Source: Phycisphaerales bacterium (GTDB lineage: Bacteria > Planctomycetota > Phycisphaerae > Phycisphaerales > SM1A02). From it: DNA of 9,813 nucleotides. The notes beneath the pieces were generated by a model. That model saw nothing but the letters and a program-made list of their open reading frames with translations. It did not search any database and was not told the DNA's origin. The stretch covers positions 1-9,813 of the forward strand of contig VERO01000069.1 of the NCBI GenBank assembly GCA_018882625.1, in the 5' to 3' direction. The first letter of the stretch is position 1, and each line of letters opens with the position of its first letter. Position numbers and translations under genes: made by a program. Positions 7,390 to 9,813 of this stretch are shown here, in pieces.

Positions 7390-9255
7390 TCATGAACTTG
7401 CGTTCACGATCGCGAGGCCGAGCCTCGCACGCGTGCAGGCGGTGTAGAGCCGAGCGTCGTCCATGCTTGGCGTGCGGATCACGATCACGAACGGCCGCTC
7501 GCAGCCCTTGTACTTCTGGGCGGTGGCCATGTCGATGACATTGGGGTTGCCTTGGGCGTCCACGTGGCCGATCGGCCGCAGCATGTAGCGGCCGCGGACG
7601 TTCCAGGGATCCGGTGACGGGTTCGCGCCAGCGCGCCGCAGCGGATGCTCCGGGTTCAGCGGCGTGACGGCAGCCTGCACGAGGATCTGATCAGCCGAGA
7701 AGCCATGCTCGTCGATGGCGTCGAGAATGATGTCATGCACCAGTGTGGCGACCGCACTCCGTTGCACGGTGTGCTCCTCGGGAATGAAGCCGTCGGGGGC
7801 CGTGGGGTCGCACTCTGCGTGCTCGTGGGGGATGATCTTGCGCGCGCGCAGGAAGTCGAACACATGCATCGACAGGCGACGGTTGACCGAGAGGATGTCG
7901 GGCTCGCCGAAGCTTGCCGCCAGGCGGGCGGTGAGGCCGGCGGCAAGATCGCCGGGCATGGCGCCCGCGGCGCCAGCGACCAGGTTCGCGAAGAGCAGCT
8001 GCGCAGGGTCGTAGAGGCACCACGTGGTCACGTCCTCGCGCACCATCATCTGCAGCGCGGCGATCCAGTCCTGGTGGAAATCCTGCGCCTCGTCGATCAC
8101 GAGCATGCTTGGCCGCTCGTCGTCGCGCAGGGGCGCCTTCGCCAAGGCCTCCGACAGGAGCACCGGTGCCCGCGACCGGTAGAACTCCTCGGCTTCAGGG
8201 TTGTCGGCTGGCGGGTTCCACGCCATGCCGGCCCGGCGCACCAGGTGCGCGCACAGGCGGTGGAAGCTCGTGGCCTCGAAGCGCTGGCCATGTGCCGAGC
8301 CCATGTCGCTGACCTGATCGGCCAGCAGCTCGTTGAAGCACACGTAGAGCGCGCGCGCCGCGGGGTCCTCGCGCAGCGCAAGCCCGATCCTGATCATCGC
8401 AGCGAGTGTCTTGCCGGTGCCTGCGGGCCCCTCGACGAGCACCTTGCGTCGCTTGAGCTTGCTGCGCACGAACTCGTGCAGCGGTGTGGGTGCATCGAGC
8501 GGGTCGCGGTCCTGCTTGAGAAGGCGTGCGACCTGCTTGCGCGCGCTGCGCTCGGCGCTGAAGGGCGGCAGGATGCATGTCTCGAGCGCCCGCTCCACCG
8601 TGTCGGCGGCACGCGATGGATCGTTTGGCTTGAAGTGCGTGCCGGCGTATCCGAAGACCGACTCGAGCCAGCGCTCGAAGCGCTCGGGGCTCTCGCAGTC
8701 GGCCGAGGATGCGATGAGGTCCGGGTGCCACTCGAGCGGCATCGCGGAACTGATGCGGTCGCTGAATGGGAGTGCGATCGCTGGCGCGTGCCAGATCCAG
8801 GAGGGCCGGAAGAGCTGGTCGCCGAGCTTGTCGCCCAGCCTCCGCAGCAGGTTCGACTCCGCCGAGCGTGCCTGCAGGCAGGGATTGTCGCAGGGCTTCC
8901 AGTCGTTGCCGCCGCCGCGCGATTCCCAGTGCACGCCGCCCTGCAGCCGGAGCTCTCCGCCCTTGGCCTCGATGACGACGAAGCCGCGGGTGCGGTCGAT
9001 GACGAGGAAGTCGATCTCGCGCAGCGGGCCGATGCCCGACGCCGCATCCTCGCGAGTCGGCGCCGTGAGCTGGCGCACATGCACGCCGTAGAGCGCGAGC
9101 CAGCGCTCGCTCGGTGCGGGACCGCCGTGGCACATCCACAGCAGGTCGCGGATCCTGCGCTCGCCCTTGCGCCCCGACGCCTCGATCGCCTCGCTGTCAC
9201 CGCCCAGAATGAACATCAGATGATGGTACGTGTCGCGCACCCACCCATCTGGCAT
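7390..9255 (-). CDS. NERD-domain superfamily I (UvrD-like) helicase
   Basis: A 621-residue fusion of a nuclease-related NERD domain with a UvrD/Rep-type helicase. The NERD part has GRKGE (28-32), REIDFLVID (79-87) and FVVIEAKGG (92-100); D82, E96 and K98 fit the acidic and E-x-K residues of the restriction-endonuclease-like fold. The helicase part has Walker A GPAGTGKT (276-283), motif II MLVIDEAQDF (384-393), YDPAQ (415-419) in the motif III area, NRR (458-460), KYKGCE (581-586) at motif V and YTACTRAR (604-611) at motif VI, close to the C-terminus. All key residues look intact, so both parts may be active. Families with this fusion occur in DNA repair and in anti-phage or plasmid-restriction settings; the sequence does not say which applies. 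Start is ATG at 9255 (M14 at 9216 is an alternative); neither has a Shine-Dalgarno. It is divergent from the GYF_2 gene. Confidence 0.92.
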   Translation of the reverse strand: MPDGWVRDTYHHLMFILGGDSEAIEASGRKGERRIRDLLWMCHGGPAPSERWLALYGVHVRQLTAPTREDAASGIGPLREIDFLVIDRTRGFVVIEAKGGELRLQGGVHWESRGGGNDWKPCDNPCLQARSAESNLLRRLGDKLGDQLFRPSWIWHAPAIALPFSDRISSAMPLEWHPDLIASSADCESPERFERWLESVFGYAGTHFKPNDPSRAADTVERALETCILPPFSAERSARKQVARLLKQDRDPLDAPTPLHEFVRSKLKRRKVLVEGPAGTGKTLAAMIRIGLALREDPAARALYVCFNELLADQVSDMGSAHGQRFEATSFHRLCAHLVRRAGMAWNPPADNPEAEEFYRSRAPVLLSEALAKAPLRDDERPSMLVIDEAQDFHQDWIAALQMMVREDVTTWCLYDPAQLLFANLVAGAAGAMPGDLAAGLTARLAASFGEPDILSVNRRLSMHVFDFLRARKIIPHEHAECDPTAPDGFIPEEHTVQRSAVATLVHDIILDAIDEHGFSADQILVQAAVTPLNPEHPLRRAGANPSPDPWNVRGRYMLRPIGHVDAQGNPNVIDMATAQKYKGCERPFVIVIRTPSMDDARLYTACTRARLGLAIVNASS

Positions 9256-9305
9256 CAGGGCCCGCGTGCGATCGCCGGTTACGACGACAGGCGTGGCGAC
9301 AGTCG

Positions 9306-9315
9306 ACCGATCGGT
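9306..9315. promoter_or_regulatory. 10-bp palindrome in the divergent helicase/GYF_2 promoter region
   Basis: ACCGATCGGT is a perfect palindrome 51 bases before the helicase ATG and 75 bases before the GYF_2 ATG. It partly overlaps a weak TAGGCT (9316-9321) that could be a -10 for the GYF_2 gene. A dimeric regulator's site is possible, but the evidence is only symmetry and position. Confidence 0.25.
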
Positions 9316-9379
9316 TAGGCTTGCACTGCGGCGTGCAGGGAATCGTCTTGCGTCGTGCGCACAGTCCCGGGAGACTTCT

Positions 9380-9384
9380 GGAGG
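9380..9384 (+). promoter_or_regulatory. Strong Shine-Dalgarno of the GYF_2 gene
   Basis: GGAGG ends 6 bases before the ATG at 9391, an ideal distance, and fixes the start. None of the other gene starts inside the window has a comparable sequence in the 20 bases upstream. Confidence 0.85.
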
Positions 9385-9390
9385 ATTTCA

Positions 9391-9813
9391 ATGGCGTCAT
9401 ATTGGCTTATGCGTAGGGGTGGTGGTCCTGAGGGTCCGTATCCGAAGACGCAACTGTGTCAGATGGTGTCATCAGGTCATGTACACGGCGATGATGAGGT
9501 ATCCGCAGGCCAGTTCGGCCCGTGGGCACGAGAGAGTTCGGTTCCGCAGCTCAGCGTGCTGTTGCCGTCACCGATGCATTCAAACACAGCGGACGCTCGC
9601 TCAGCCCCATCGCAGCCCTCGGCCCCAGTCGAAGCGTCCGCTTCTGGTACCGGCAGCGGCTACATGCCGCCACAGCCGCCACCACCTGGAGGCAGTCACG
9701 TCCCGCCGGCAGGCGGGGGCTACATGCCGCCACAGCCGCCACCACCTGGAGGCAGTCACGTCCCGCCGGCAGGCGGGGGCTACATGCCGCCACAGCCGCC
9801 ACCTCCTGGAGGC
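9391..9813 (+). CDS. GYF_2-domain protein with Pro/Gly repeat tail, 3' partial
   Basis: The first 141 codons of a protein that continues past the window. Residues 4-55 are a GYF_2 domain: the YW at 4-5, GPYP at 15-18, a helix (about 19-29), and W45 followed by VPQL (51-54). Such domains are thought to mediate protein-protein contacts, often in bacterial proteins that continue into a proline-rich linker and then membrane segments; whether that holds here cannot be seen. Residues 56-90 are a Ser/Pro/Ala linker. From residue 91 the 20-residue unit YMPPQPPPPGG + SHVPPAGGG repeats twice exactly and starts a third time. Codon use differs from the rest of the window: in the first 50 codons 24 end in A or T, whereas only 2 of the first 20 icd codons from position 23 do. 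High expression or foreign origin could explain this. Confidence 0.85.
   Translation, partial: MASYWLMRRGGGPEGPYPKTQLCQMVSSGHVHGDDEVSAGQFGPWARESSVPQLSVLLPSPMHSNTADARSAPSQPSAPVEASASGTGSGYMPPQPPPPGGSHVPPAGGGYMPPQPPPPGGSHVPPAGGGYMPPQPPPPGG
9661..9813 (+). repeat. 60-base tandem repeat array, truncated by window end
   Basis: Bases 9661-9720 and 9721-9780 are identical; 9781-9813 is the first 33 bases of a third unit, differing only at 9804 (A to T, a silent Pro codon change). The unit is an exact multiple of three and keeps the frame. It has no spacers, so it is not a CRISPR array. Confidence 0.97.

Noticed and set aside
2648..9255. A defence island built from RmuC, the paralogs and the NERD helicase
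   Set aside because: The genes are in three separate transcription directions, no other defence gene or mobile element is present, and RmuC is a common housekeeping protein.
7645..9318. 557-codon plus-strand frame opposite the NERD helicase
   Set aside because: The minus strand carries all the helicase and NERD motifs in order; the plus frame is a low-complexity shadow.
9294..9321. TGGCGA / TAGGCT as a sigma-70 promoter for the GYF_2 gene
   Set aside because: Both hexamers match the consensus poorly; kept only as a remark on the palindrome.
9661..9813. CRISPR array
   Set aside because: Units are contiguous 60-mers without spacers and encode an in-frame Pro/Gly peptide.

Overview
The window is GC-rich bacterial chromosomal DNA (most genes strongly prefer G or C at the third codon position), densely packed and with almost no Shine-Dalgarno sequences in front of its genes. 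Five proteins are recognisable from motifs: a monomeric NADP-dependent isocitrate dehydrogenase, a class I SAM-dependent methyltransferase, RmuC, a NERD-domain superfamily I helicase, and a GYF_2-domain protein with a Pro/Gly repeat tail. Two further proteins form a full-length paralogous pair that I cannot name. GYF_2 proteins with proline-rich linkers, weak Shine-Dalgarno use, and what I recall of proteins resembling the pair all make me lean towards Planctomycetota (Phycisphaera-like). That is a weak inference, not a demonstrated assignment.

Layout. Bases 2-1918 (+) hold the C-terminal six-sevenths of monomeric isocitrate dehydrogenase, cut by the window's left edge. The methyltransferase follows 4 bases later (1923-2651, +), so the two probably share a transcript. 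rmuC (2648-4066, -) converges on it so tightly that the two TAG stop codons interleave inside a single CCTAGG palindrome. A 182-base divergent gap separates rmuC from the first member of the paralogous pair (4249-5457, +). The second member (6069-7310, -) faces it tail to tail. The 611 bases between them contain a possible small minus-strand ORF and a notable inverted repeat. The NERD helicase (7390-9255, -) lies 79 bases upstream of the second paralog on the same strand, with an 8-bp perfect inverted repeat between them. A divergent gap leads to the GYF_2 gene (9391 onward, +). That gene is the only one with a strong Shine-Dalgarno sequence, has clearly different codon use, and runs off the right edge inside an array of exact 60-base repeats.

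How the genes fit together. Isocitrate dehydrogenase is a TCA-cycle and NADPH-supplying enzyme. RmuC and the NERD helicase both belong to DNA-processing families, but they are separate transcription units and nothing in the sequence ties them into one system. The least explained content is the paralogous pair with its helix-turn-helix-like segment, which I treat as the best lead. I see no tRNA, rRNA, CRISPR array, insertion sequence, integrase or phage gene.
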